NCBI GenBank assembly: GCA_903839845.1
Contig: CAIMEA010000006.1
Span: 1 to 64,000, forward strand
Reading direction: 5' to 3'
DNA from: an uncultured Hyphomicrobiales bacterium
Lineage (GTDB): Bacteria; Pseudomonadota; Alphaproteobacteria; Rhizobiales; Xanthobacteraceae
DNA: 64,000 nt
The notes beneath the pieces were generated by a model, which was not told the DNA's origin, did no database searches, and worked only from the letters and a program-made list of their open reading frames with translations. This document shows positions 17,724 through 26,507 of the stretch, piece after piece (within the stretch, counting starts at the first letter, position 1; each line of letters begins with the position of its first letter). Made by a program: the position numbers and the translations under genes.

Positions 17724-19787
17724 CTACGCCGCATCGGACAACCCGCGCTTTTTCAACAGCGGTTCGACCGACGGCAGCCGGCCGCGGAAAGCGACGTAGG
17801 CCTCGCCCGGATCGCGCAGATTTCCGGCCGAGTAGATGAAGTCGCGCAGCTTTTTCGCCGTCGCCGGATCGAACGCATTGCCGGCTTCGGTGAAGGCCTC
17901 GAAGGCGTCGGCGTCGAGCACTTCCGACCACATGTAGGAGTAATAGCCGGCGGCATAACCGCCGCCCGAGAACAGATGCTGGAAATGCGGCAGGCGGTGC
18001 CGCATGACGATTTCAGCGGGCATATGCATCGATGCCAACGTGTCGCGCTCGAACTTTGTGACATCGAGCGTACTTGCGTCCGGCAGCGCATGAATATCGA
18101 GATCGACCAGCGCACAGGAGGTGTATTCGATCGTGGCGAAGCCTTGCCCGTAAGTGCGCGTCGCCAGCAGCTTGTCGAACATCGCCTTTGGCATCGGCGC
18201 GCCGGTTTTGGCATGCAGCGCGTATTTCTGCAAAATCTCCGGCACTTCCAGCCAGTGCTCGTAAAGCTGCGACGGCAGTTCGACGAAATCGCTCGATACC
18301 GATGTGCCGGCCAGCAGCGGATAGGTTACGTTCGACAGCAGGCCGTGCAGGCCGTGGCCGAATTCGTGAAACAACGTGCGGGCGTCGTCGAAGGACAACA
18401 ACGCCTTTTCGCCGACGGCGGGCTTGGAGAAATTGCAGACATTGAGAATGACCGGGCGAATGTCGCCCGCAAGTTTCTGCTGGTCGCGCAGCGACGTCAT
18501 CCAGGCGCCGGAGTGTTTGGAGCCGCGCGCGAAATAATCGCCGATGAAAAGCCCGACATGTTTGCCCGAAGCGTCCGTCACATCCCAGGCGCGGGCGTCG
18601 GCGTGATAGAGCGGCACTTCAACCGGCTTGAAGTTCAGACCGAACAAGCGATGCGCGGTCTCGAAGGCGGCGTCGATCATCTTGTCGAGCTGGAAATAGG
18701 GCTTGATCTCGGACTCATCGAGATCGTACTGCGCCTTGCGCAGTTTCTCGGCGTAATAGCGCCAGTCATGCGCCGCCAGCGCGAAGTTGCCGCCTTCCTG
18801 CGCGATCATCTCCTGCAGTGCGTCGCGCTCGCGGCCCGCCTTTATTTTCGCGCGGCCCCAGACGTCGTCGAGCAGTTGACGCGCCGCCCGCGGCGTCTTG
18901 GCCATTGAGTCGTCCAGCCGGTAGTCGGCGAAAGTGGCAAAGCCGAGAAGACGCGCGCGCTCACCGCGTAACGCGACCATCTCCGCGATCAGCGCGCGAT
19001 TGTCGGTCGCGCCGCCATTCTCGCCACGCTTGATCCAGGCGTTGAACACCTTCTCGCGCAGATCGCGCCGCGACGAGAATTGCAGGAAGCCCTCGCAGGA
19101 TGAGCGCGCCAAAGTGATGGCGTACTTGCCCTTGTGGCCGCGCTCCTCAGCGGCGGCAGCCGCGGCGGCGCGGGCGAAATCCGGCAGGCCGGCAAGATCG
19201 GCTTCGTCGAGAATGAGCGCGTAAGACTTCTCGTCGGCGAGCACGTTCTGGCCGAACTGGGTACCGAGCGTGGCGAGCCGCTCGTTGATCGCGGCGAGAC
19301 GATCTTGGCTCCCCTGTTCAAGCGCGCCGCCGGCACGGACGAAGCGGGTGTTGTATCGGTCGAGCACGCGCGCCTGCTCCGGCGACAGCCCCAGCGAGTC
19401 GCGGCGGGCGTAGAGATCGCCAATGCGGGCGTACAGCTTGCGGTCGAGATACATCGCGTTCGAGTGGCGCGCCAGAAGCGGCGACATGTCGCGCTCGATC
19501 GCCTCGATCGCCTCGCCGGTATCGGCGCCGGCCATGACGAAGAATACGTTGGCGACGCGGTCGAGGTCGTGACCGCTTTTTTCCAGCGCAACGATGGTGT
19601 TGTCGAAAGTGGGCGCGGCCGGGTTGGCGGAGATGGTATCAAGCTCGGCGCGGTGCGCGGCCAGCGCCCGGTCGAAGGCAGGGCGAAAATGCTCGGGCGT
19701 CAGCGTCGCGAAGGGCGGCAGGCCAAAGGCACCGGTCCAGTCGGCAAGCAGCGGGTTTTGGGGGGAGGTGGAATCTGAAATTGTCAT
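17724..19787 (-). CDS. dcp: M3 family metallopeptidase (peptidyl-dipeptidase Dcp-like)
   Basis: A 687-residue zinc peptidase starting at ATG 19787 (MTISDSTSPQNPLLADWTG); an in-frame extension to 19865 has no family similarity. The HExxH zinc site is in TLFHEFGHGLHGLLSNV and is followed by AGTSVSSDFVELPSQLYEHW, which carries the third ligand. The C-terminal SGGGYAAGYYSYMWSEVLDAD block completes the thimet-like fold. Dcp enzymes release dipeptides from the C-terminus of peptides in the cytoplasm or periplasm. No signal peptide was seen. Oligopeptidase A is the alternative. Confidence 0.93.
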   Translation of the reverse strand: MTISDSTSPQNPLLADWTGAFGLPPFATLTPEHFRPAFDRALAAHRAELDTISANPAAPTFDNTIVALEKSGHDLDRVANVFFVMAGADTGEAIEAIERDMSPLLARHSNAMYLDRKLYARIGDLYARRDSLGLSPEQARVLDRYNTRFVRAGGALEQGSQDRLAAINERLATLGTQFGQNVLADEKSYALILDEADLAGLPDFARAAAAAAAEERGHKGKYAITLARSSCEGFLQFSSRRDLREKVFNAWIKRGENGGATDNRALIAEMVALRGERARLLGFATFADYRLDDSMAKTPRAARQLLDDVWGRAKIKAGRERDALQEMIAQEGGNFALAAHDWRYYAEKLRKAQYDLDESEIKPYFQLDKMIDAAFETAHRLFGLNFKPVEVPLYHADARAWDVTDASGKHVGLFIGDYFARGSKHSGAWMTSLRDQQKLAGDIRPVILNVCNFSKPAVGEKALLSFDDARTLFHEFGHGLHGLLSNVTYPLLAGTSVSSDFVELPSQLYEHWLEVPEILQKYALHAKTGAPMPKAMFDKLLATRTYGQGFATIEYTSCALVDLDIHALPDASTLDVTKFERDTLASMHMPAEIVMRHRLPHFQHLFSGGGYAAGYYSYMWSEVLDADAFEAFTEAGNAFDPATAKKLRDFIYSAGNLRDPGEAYVAFRGRLPSVEPLLKKRGLSDAA

Positions 19788-19931
19788 AACTTCTATGTAA
19801 AGCGCCGGCCGCCAAACGCCAAGTCGGCGCCAAAAGCCGTCGTCAAGTCGTTGCCATTTCGTCATTCCGTCGGAGCCAGAGAACGCGCATAGTCAGTGGC
19901 AATAAAGTCCACCTTCGGGAGAGAAACCACC

Positions 19932-21059
19932 GTGAAGCAAATTGTCTTTGTCGTCGCCGGATTGATCGCAGCGACCGCCGTTCAGGCCGCCGAGCCGGTC
20001 AAGATCGGCATTACCACCGTTCTGAGCGGGCCGACCGCCGACCGCGGACAGTCCGAGCAGTACGGAGCGCAGCTCGCCATCAATCGCATCAATGCTGCCG
20101 GCGGCGTGTTGGGCCGGCGCGTCGAGGCCTATTACTCCGACAACGCCCGCACGCCGGCAGTAGGCGTTGCAGGCGTAAAGCGCCTTATCGAGACGGAACA
20201 TGTGCCGGTGCTGATCGGCGCCCTGTCGACGCCAGTCACGCACGCCATCATGCCGGTTGTGGCCGAGGCCAAGATACCGTTGGTGATCGCGACCTCGGCA
20301 GGTCAGGATTTCGTCGATGCATCCGGCGTCGGCGGCAATGACTATGCCTTCAAGACGATTCCCTCGGAAGTCGACATCGCGCGCGGCCTGATGCGCTTCC
20401 TGGCGTCGAAAGGCGCCAAGTCGGTTGCAATCGTCGCAGCCGCCGGCGACTTCCCGCAAGCGAACGCCACCGCGATGGCGAAGGCCGCGGCGGAATCGAA
20501 TATTCGCGTCACCGGACAGGAAACGCTGGCACAAGGCACAACTGACTTCGCGCCGGTCATCGACAAGCTCAAGGCTGGCGCGCCGGATCAGGTGGTAACC
20601 GTGCTGGGCCCCTTCACCGCCGGTTTTTTCAAAGCTTATGAGGCGTCCGGCTGGAAGGTGCCCCTTACTGGACGCATCGAATTTCCGGCGGCGCTTGGCG
20701 CCGTGTCGCCTCAGTTCCGCGCGGCGGGCGGGCTGGCGGACATGACCAGCGTCGTTAATTTCACGCCTTTGGTCGAGCAGCCGGGCATCAAGGATTTTGT
20801 CGCCGATTACAGCGCACATTATGGAATGATGCCGACGCAGCGATCGTTTTTCGTTTATGAGGCGACGCTGCTGGTGGTTGACGCGATCCGCCGTGCCGGT
20901 TCGGATCAGCCGGCCGATATTCAGAAGGCGTTGAAAGCAACGACAATGACGTCGGCCCTCGGCGGCACCTATGCCTTCAACGACCATAATCATCCGAAAA
21001 TCCCGCTGCCGATCGTCGGCCTGAAAGATGGCAAACCGACCGTCATCGCGATGCAATAG
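19932..21059 (+). CDS. ABC transporter substrate-binding protein, branched-chain amino-acid type
   Basis: A 375-residue type I periplasmic binding protein. GTG 19932 is preferred because it gives a clean signal peptide (MKQIVFVVAGLIAATAVQA) with GGGAG upstream; ATG 19896 would add twelve residues. The mature start EPVKIGITTVLSGPTADRG and RINAAGGVLGRRVEAYYSDN are hallmarks of the Leu/Ile/Val-binding family. No permease or ATPase genes are adjacent, so it may be an orphan receptor. The ligand could be an amino acid, amide or aromatic acid. Confidence 0.9.
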   Translation: MKQIVFVVAGLIAATAVQAAEPVKIGITTVLSGPTADRGQSEQYGAQLAINRINAAGGVLGRRVEAYYSDNARTPAVGVAGVKRLIETEHVPVLIGALSTPVTHAIMPVVAEAKIPLVIATSAGQDFVDASGVGGNDYAFKTIPSEVDIARGLMRFLASKGAKSVAIVAAAGDFPQANATAMAKAAAESNIRVTGQETLAQGTTDFAPVIDKLKAGAPDQVVTVLGPFTAGFFKAYEASGWKVPLTGRIEFPAALGAVSPQFRAAGGLADMTSVVNFTPLVEQPGIKDFVADYSAHYGMMPTQRSFFVYEATLLVVDAIRRAGSDQPADIQKALKATTMTSALGGTYAFNDHNHPKIPLPIVGLKDGKPTVIAMQ

Positions 21060-21094
21060 CGCAACCCACGTCGCGTTAGCCCGCCGCACAAAAA

Positions 21095-21119
21095 AAGACC
21101 CTGGCCGGGCCAGGGTCTT
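21095..21119 (-). terminator. Intrinsic terminator
   Basis: A GACCCTGGC/GCCAGGGTC hairpin with a three-base loop. On the minus strand it is followed by a run of seven T residues, ideal for the leftward DUF892 gene. It also sits 35 bases past the convergent receptor gene and may stop both. Confidence 0.85.
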
Positions 21120-21142
21120 CGCAGCCGGTTCTGGCCGCGTGA

Positions 21143-21646
21143 CTACGCCGCCTTGGCGTTAATGCCACGCTCGGCCAGGCCGGTGAGCTTCTGGTCGGCG
21201 GCCTTTTCTTCCTTGAGGTTCTGCTCGAGCACCGAAGCGCAGTCGGCGCGTCCAAGCTGCTTGGCCCAGGCGATCAAGGTGCCGTAGCGGGTCATTTCGT
21301 AATGTTCCACCGCCTGCGCCATGGCGATGAGCGCCGCGTCGAGCACCTGCTTGTCCTCGACTTCACCGCTGACTTCCTTGGCTTCCTTGAGGATGCCGTC
21401 GATCGCCGGGCAATCGACGCCTTCGACCTTGACGTCGTGCATCTTGAACACCTGCTCGAGGCGCTGAATGTGATTCTTGGTTTCGGCCAGATGCGACTGG
21501 AACCCCTGCTTGAGGCCGGAGTCGGTCGCCTTGTCGATCATGTCCGGCAAAGCCTTCACGATCTGGATTTCAGCCTAATAGATGTCCTTAAGTGTGTGAA
21601 CGAAAAGATCGTTCATCGTTTTGATGTCCTTGCTGAACAGACCCAT
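21143..21646 (-). pseudogene. DUF892 (YciE/YciF-like) ferritin-like gene interrupted by an amber codon
   Basis: Translation from ATG 21646, after a strong GAGGAG site, gives MGLFSKDIKTMNDLFVHTLKDIY, then TAG (21575-21577). The same frame continues AEIQIVKALPDMIDKATDSG to a normal end (GINAKAA). Homologues read DIYYAE at this point, so the stop replaces a tyrosine codon by one base. The remainder keeps the ferritin-like four-helix pattern, including ALIAMAQAVEHYEMTRYGTL. A GTG at 21559 could restart translation of 138 residues. It is a pseudogene, a reading error, or needs amber suppression. Confidence 0.8.
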
Positions 21647-21791
21647 CGGGCTACTCCTCGATTTTGTATATGGTTGGATACCGGCTTGCCCGGTAACACC
21701 GTCAATGCATGGGACCCGCCGCCGTTCCTGTTCCAATAAGGCAATGTCGCGGCGCGCTGGAACCACAGCTGCGCCAAAACTGCGAAGCGCG

Positions 21792-23630
21792 TCACCCTCG
21801 TAATGCCCGTAGCGCGTTGAAAATCACCGCGACGTCGATGGCTTCCTGCAGCAGCGCGCCCTCGACCGGTACAATCAGGCCGAAGGCCGCCGCGACCATG
21901 GCGATGACCGACAGACCAATGCCGGCGACGACGCTTTGCCGCGCAATGCGCCGCGAACGGCGCGCGATCTGGATCGCCGGCAGCACGCGATCGAGGTGAT
22001 CGACCAGAAGCACCACGTCGGCGGCCTCGGCGCTCGCCGCCGTGCCGCGCGCGCCCATCGCCATGCCGATATCGGCGGCGGCGAGTGCGGGGGCGTCGTT
22101 GACGCCGTCGCCGATCATCATCACGGGGCCGTTCTTTCGCTCGGACAACACCACCAGCACCTTCTGGTCGGGCGTGAGTTCGGCGCGCACCGCGTCGAGC
22201 CCGAGGCCTTCGCCGATGAACTTGGCGACGTCGTGCCGGTCGCCTGTCGCCAGCACGATGCGTTCGATGCCAAGTTCCCGCAACGAGGTCAGCAGTTGCT
22301 CGGTGCCGGCGCGCAGTTCATCGGAAAGCACCAGCACGCCGATCAATTTGCCGTCGGCGGCCACCGCCGCGGCCAGCGTCCCGGGCGGCCGATTGCGGCC
22401 AAGGACCGGATGGGCGTCGCCACCGATCTTGCCGGCGACATAACGCAAGCCACCGACCAGCACGTCGCGACCCTCGACGCGGCCGGCGATGCCCTCGCCC
22501 GCGGTCTCGACCACGTCCGTGGGAATCGCCAGAGACATTCCTTTTGCGTGCGCCGCGGCGACAATGGTCTGACCGATAATGTGCTTGGAGGCCTGATCGA
22601 GCGAGGCGGCCAGCCGCAGCACCTCGGCGGCGTCGACGCCGTCGACGACACGGGTCGCTGCGATCTTGGCCTGCCCCACCGTCAGCGTGCCGGTCTTGTC
22701 GATGACCAGGACACGCACGCGCGCCAGCATCTCGATGGCGCGGCCGCCTTTGATGAGGATGCCGAGTTTGGCCGCGCGCGACAGGCCGGAGACGATCGCC
22801 ACCGGCACCGCCAGAATCAGCGGGCACGGCGTCGCCACCACCAGCACCGCGACCGCGCGGATCGGATCGCCGGTCATGAACCAGGCGGCGGCGGCCAGCG
22901 CCACGGTCACCGCCAGAAAGACCATGGCGAAGCGGTCGGCCATCCGCGCCATCGGCGCGCGCGAATGCTGCGCCGCCTCGACCAGCCGCACGACGCCGGC
23001 ATAGGTGCTGTCCGCGGCCAGCCGCGCGGCCACGAGGTCGAAGGCGTCGCCTGAATTCGTCGAACCACTGAGAACCGGCCCGCCGGCGACGAGCTTCACC
23101 GGCAGAGATTCGCCGGTCAGCGCCGACTGGTCGAGCACGGCCACGCCCGCCGCCACCGTGCCGTCCACCGGCACCACGTCACCCTGCCGAATCAGCAGCC
23201 GGTCGCCTGGCAAGATCAGGTCGAGGGCCACCTCCTCCAGCCGTCCGTCATGGTGCCGCAGCGCGGTGCGCGGCACCCGCGACAGCAGCGCGGTCATCTC
23301 GCGGCGCGCCGCGCGCTCGGCATAGGCTTCGAGGAACTGGCCGCCCGCATACATCAGCGCCACGATCGCCGCCGCCAGGCTCTCGCCGAAGGCCAAAGCC
23401 GCACTCATCGATAGCGCCGCGACGATATCGAGCCCAACGTCGCCGCGCCGCAGCGAGGTGACGATCTCGACCAGAAGCACCGCCAGCACCGGCAGCGTCA
23501 CCCCGGTCCAGACCGGACCCGACCACGCGCCATGGCCGGCAAATCGCAGGACAACGCCCGCCGCCAGGCCAAGAGCGACCAAGGCGGCAAGGAATTGTCG
23601 GCTGAGGCTGAGCGCGCGTTGGGCCGTCAT
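21792..23630 (-). CDS. Heavy-metal translocating P-type ATPase (P1B), TPC motif
   Basis: About 612 residues from ATG 23630 (MTAQRALSLSRQF); the open frame reaches 23696. The actuator motif LDQSALTGESLPVK, phosphorylation site VLVIDKTGTLTVGQAK and hinge MMIGDGVNDAPALAAADIGMA (written in part) are intact. The ion-path motif in helix 6 is ATPCPLILAVP: TPC followed by six residues and Pro, as in the group called P1B-5, not the CPC of Cu/Zn pumps. The nucleotide-domain His lies in SKHIIG instead of the usual SxHP. No N-terminal metal-binding domain is obvious. The ion is unknown; Ni or Fe is possible. Confidence 0.9.
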   Translation of the reverse strand: MTAQRALSLSRQFLAALVALGLAAGVVLRFAGHGAWSGPVWTGVTLPVLAVLLVEIVTSLRRGDVGLDIVAALSMSAALAFGESLAAAIVALMYAGGQFLEAYAERAARREMTALLSRVPRTALRHHDGRLEEVALDLILPGDRLLIRQGDVVPVDGTVAAGVAVLDQSALTGESLPVKLVAGGPVLSGSTNSGDAFDLVAARLAADSTYAGVVRLVEAAQHSRAPMARMADRFAMVFLAVTVALAAAAWFMTGDPIRAVAVLVVATPCPLILAVPVAIVSGLSRAAKLGILIKGGRAIEMLARVRVLVIDKTGTLTVGQAKIAATRVVDGVDAAEVLRLAASLDQASKHIIGQTIVAAAHAKGMSLAIPTDVVETAGEGIAGRVEGRDVLVGGLRYVAGKIGGDAHPVLGRNRPPGTLAAAVAADGKLIGVLVLSDELRAGTEQLLTSLRELGIERIVLATGDRHDVAKFIGEGLGLDAVRAELTPDQKVLVVLSERKNGPVMMIGDGVNDAPALAAADIGMAMGARGTAASAEAADVVLLVDHLDRVLPAIQIARRSRRIARQSVVAGIGLSVIAMVAAAFGLIVPVEGALLQEAIDVAVIFNALRALRG

Positions 23631-23764
23631 CGCGCCACATATCCAGCAAAACCGCGCCTCGGCCATGCGGCAGATCAAACAAACGAGGCGCGCCACCGAC
23701 CCGATTCATGTTGATTCATGGGCCAATTTCGGGTTGATTGCGGCCACCTTCAGAGGAAAACGCC

Positions 23765-24007
23765 ATGGCCCAAAGCCGCCGCATCGTCTGGCTCAACGTC
23801 GTCACCGTCATCAGCGCCGCCATCCTGATCGGCGCGGAAGTGTTCGGCGCGGCCTTCGCCGGCTCCTGGGCGCTCGCGACCTTGTTCGATCTCGGCTCGA
23901 CCGGTCAGCGCATCCTCGACGGCGTCTTCGTGCTGTGCGGCATCGTCGTCATGGCGCAGTTCATCCGCTACGCGCACCGCATCGAGCCGTTCACCGCGCG
24001 CGCCTGA
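23765..24007 (+). CDS. Small two-helix membrane protein, unknown
   Basis: An 80-residue protein preceded by AGAGGAAAA, a good ribosome site. MAQSRRIVWLNVVTVISAAI begins the first helix (about residues 8-33) and GVFVLCGIVVMAQFIRYAHRI holds the second (about 51-68). The two helices are joined by a short loop with LFDLGSTGQR. No family was recognised. It lies between the divergent P-type ATPase gene and the decarboxylase leader. Confidence 0.75.
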   Translation: MAQSRRIVWLNVVTVISAAILIGAEVFGAAFAGSWALATLFDLGSTGQRILDGVFVLCGIVVMAQFIRYAHRIEPFTARA

Positions 24008-24139
24008 GCGCGACGCGTCGACGACTTCTCAAAAAGTTAAGGAAGTTTTCCGGTGCGGAGAAGAAATTCTCTTGCACTCCGCGAAAATAATGTTATTTCA
24101 GTTTTGCCCAATTTCGCACGTGCCTGTGGTCGTGTGTCA

Positions 24140-24523
24140 ATCGGTAGGTAGCGGGACAAGAGGCCCGCCAGCCGCCTGAGGTAAGCGAGCTTCTCCTACG
24201 GGAAAAGTAAGTAGCCTCAAGTCTTCTGATTGGCAGCCGGAGGCGAAACCGGCGCACTCTGCTCTCCGCAGGGGACGCGACTTAAAGCAACGACGGAGCG
24301 GGCTTCTTTGGTCTCTGCTGGCCTTCCACCGCCAGCGACGGGTCACCGACGAGGCTTGTCCATCTTTGCCAGCAGTGCGGCGGGGTTATCCCCTCCAAGC
24401 CAAGGCAGTTTTAGCGGTTAAGAGCACAAGGAACGACTGCGTCCCCATCGCGCACCGTACCGAGGGCTCTCAACCTCGAAATCGAACGGCTAGAGCCGTT
24501 CCTTGAGCTTAGGAGTGTGTTCG
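24140..24523 (+). ncRNA. speF-type leader RNA before ornithine decarboxylase
   Basis: The roughly 380 bases before the decarboxylase lack a coding frame and are rich in short complementary arms, for example GCGGGACAAGAGGCCCGC near 24151. Alphaproteobacterial speF genes are preceded by a conserved structured element of about this length (speF motif). Near the end, AAGGAACG (24428-24435) can pair with CGTTCCTT (24497-24504). The alternative hairpin GAACGGC-TAGA-GCCGTTC (24484-24501) competes for the same bases. The ribosome site TTAGGAG follows directly, so translation control is plausible. The boundaries are approximate. Confidence 0.7.
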
Positions 24524-25666
24524 ATGACCGAGCGCATCCGTGAATTCTTACGTGACCGCCACGAGCGTGGCGTCGACGAGGGCCCCGTCCTGGTCGTCGA
24601 CCTCGACGTGGTCAAGGACAACTACACCACCTTCGCCAAGGCGTTGCCCGACACGCGCGTGTTCTACGCCGTGAAGGCCAACCCGGCGCCGGAGGTGCTT
24701 GCCCTCTTGGCAAAGCTTGGTTCCTGCTTCGACACCGCCTCGGTCCAGGAGATCGAGATGGCGTTGACGGCCGGCGCCACGCCCGACCGCATCTCGTTCG
24801 GCAACACGATCAAGAAGGAACGTGACGTCGCGCGCGCCTATGCGCTCGGCATCCGCCTCTTCGCGGTCGATTGCCAGGCCGAGGTCGACAAGATCGCCCG
24901 CGCGGCGCCCGGTTCCAAGGTGTTCTGCCGCATCCTGTCGGATTGCGCCGGTGCCGAATGGCCGTTGTCGCGCAAGTTCGGCTGCGAGCCCGGCATGGCC
25001 GTGGACGTCCTGGAGCACGCGCTTCGGTCCGGCCTCGAGCCCTACGGCGTGTCGTTCCATGTCGGTTCGCAGCAGCGTAACCAGCATGCCTGGGACCGTG
25101 CGCTCGCCTCGGCGGCGTCGGTATTCAAGGAATGCGGCGAACGCGGCATGAACCTGTCGATGGTCAACCTGGGCGGCGGCTTTCCGACCAAGTACCTGAA
25201 GAACGTGCCGACGGTGAAGACCTACGGCAACGCCATCTTCAAGGCGCTTCGGAAGCACTTCGGCAACCGCATCCCGGAAACGATCATCGAGCCGGGCCGC
25301 GGCATGGTCGGCAATGCCGGCGTGATCGAAAGCGAAGTCGTCCTCGTCTCGAAAAAGAGCGAGGAAGACGACGTGCGCTGGGTCTACCTGGACATCGGCA
25401 AGTTCGGCGGTCTGGCCGAAACGATGGACGAGTCGATCCGGTACCCGATCAAGACGACGCGCGACGGCGACGCTTTGGCGCCGTGCGTGCTTGCCGGTCC
25501 GACCTGCGACTCGGCCGACGTGCTGTACGAGAAGCAGCCCTACCCGCTCCCGGTCAGCCTAGAGATCGGGGACCGGGTGCTGATCGAAGGCACCGGCGCC
25601 TACACGTCGACCTATTCGGCGGTGGCGTTCAACGGCTTCCCGCCGTTGAAGACCTATCACATCTAG
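24524..25666 (+). CDS. speC: Ornithine decarboxylase, fold-III (alanine-racemase-fold) type
   Basis: A 380-residue PLP enzyme making putrescine from ornithine. The PLP lysine is in RVFYAVKANPAPEVL (about residue 51). Other marks are FHVGSQQRN, VNLGGGFPTKYL, the phosphate-binding EPGRGMVGNAG, and the dimer-interface active-site cysteine and aspartate in LAGPTCDSADVLYEK. The start ATG 24524 has TTAGGAG nine bases upstream. It heads a polyamine block with a GNAT gene and homospermidine synthase. Lysine/ornithine dual specificity cannot be excluded. Confidence 0.95.
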   Translation: MTERIREFLRDRHERGVDEGPVLVVDLDVVKDNYTTFAKALPDTRVFYAVKANPAPEVLALLAKLGSCFDTASVQEIEMALTAGATPDRISFGNTIKKERDVARAYALGIRLFAVDCQAEVDKIARAAPGSKVFCRILSDCAGAEWPLSRKFGCEPGMAVDVLEHALRSGLEPYGVSFHVGSQQRNQHAWDRALASAASVFKECGERGMNLSMVNLGGGFPTKYLKNVPTVKTYGNAIFKALRKHFGNRIPETIIEPGRGMVGNAGVIESEVVLVSKKSEEDDVRWVYLDIGKFGGLAETMDESIRYPIKTTRDGDALAPCVLAGPTCDSADVLYEKQPYPLPVSLEIGDRVLIEGTGAYTSTYSAVAFNGFPPLKTYHI

Positions 25667-25704
25667 GTCTCGACAGTTGAAGGCAGCTTTTGCCTGACGG
25701 TTAA

Positions 25705-25726
25705 GGGAGGCGGTGCGCCGCCTCCC
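25705..25726 (+). terminator. Intrinsic terminator after ornithine decarboxylase
   Basis: GGGAGGCGG-TGCG-CCGCCTCCC is a nine-pair perfect stem with a four-base loop. It is followed by CCCTTTCCTCATCTTTT, a pyrimidine-rich, moderately T-rich tail. It would separate the decarboxylase transcript from the GNAT gene. Confidence 0.75.
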
Positions 25727-25806
25727 CCTTTCCTCATCTTTTAGAACTCACGGCGCTTGGCTGCGCGCGTTCGCGCGCGCCGGTCAAGCGGGGAAGGACG
25801 ACGACC

Positions 25807-26385
25807 ATGATCCAGATCCGCCACGAACGCCTGGCCGACCTCGACGCCCGCGAAGCGCTGCTTGACGCCGCCTTCGGCGAGACGCGTTACCGCAAGTCGT
25901 CGGAACGGCTGCGCGAGGACCGCCTGCCGGCCGAAGGCCTGTCGTTCATTGCCTCCGAAGGCCGTCGCGTCATCGGCACGGCCCGCCTTTGGGACATTGC
26001 GTTGGGCAATGGACAGAAGGCGCTGCTGCTCGGCCCCGTGGCTGTGGCGGAAGACTGCCGTTCACGCGGGCTTGGCGGCGCGCTGGTGCGCCGGGCAATC
26101 CAGACCGCGCGCAAGCTCGGCTTTGCCGCGATCGTGCTGGTCGGCGACCCGGAATACTACAGCCGCTTCGGCTTCTCGGGCGAGAAGACCGGCGCGCTGT
26201 GGATGCCCGGACCGTTCGAGCGCCGCCGCCTGCTCGGCCGCGAACTGACAGCGGGCGCGCTCGATGGCGCGCGCGGCATGATCGCGCCGACCGGGCGATT
26301 GGAGCCGACACCAGACCTCGCCGCGCTGGTGGCGCAGGCCACCGGGGCCCAAGCGTCGCGCGGCCATCGTCCGCGCGCGGCGTAA
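25807..26385 (+). CDS. GNAT family N-acetyltransferase
   Basis: A 192-residue acetyltransferase. The acetyl-CoA site lies in LGPVAVAEDCRSRGLGGALVRRAIQTA (Q/RxxGxG/A loop RSRGLG), followed by VLVGDPEYYSRFGFSGEK, the pattern of the YhbS-like subgroup. In many alphaproteobacteria such a gene stands between the speF-type decarboxylase and homospermidine synthase. A role in polyamine acetylation is therefore tempting but unproven. The C-terminal tail is basic and may be flexible. Confidence 0.88.
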   Translation: MIQIRHERLADLDAREALLDAAFGETRYRKSSERLREDRLPAEGLSFIASEGRRVIGTARLWDIALGNGQKALLLGPVAVAEDCRSRGLGGALVRRAIQTARKLGFAAIVLVGDPEYYSRFGFSGEKTGALWMPGPFERRRLLGRELTAGALDGARGMIAPTGRLEPTPDLAALVAQATGAQASRGHRPRAA

Positions 26386-26409
26386 AAAGCCTGAAAACCT
26401 TGGAAAATC

Positions 26410-26440
26410 GTGGACGCCGCGCGCAAATCGCGGCGTCCAC
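26410..26440 (+). terminator. Strong hairpin between GNAT gene and hss
   Basis: GTGGACGCCGCG and CGCGGCGTCCAC form a perfect twelve-pair stem with a seven-base loop. Only a weak pyrimidine tail (CCTTCCGTTC) follows. It could be a terminator or an attenuating hairpin ahead of homospermidine synthase. Confidence 0.6.
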
Positions 26441-26507
26441 CCTTCCGTTCGTCACAGGCGGCGGATATGACCCCACAATACAAAAAATTCGCTTGGAGAC
26501 TTGAGCA

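Noticed and set aside
24090-24179. 30-codon upstream frame (MLFQFCPISHVPVVV...) as an arrest peptide for the decarboxylase leader
   Set aside because: No ribosome-binding site and it overlaps the likely structured 5' part of the leader; no sign of ornithine-arrest sequence known from SpeFL.
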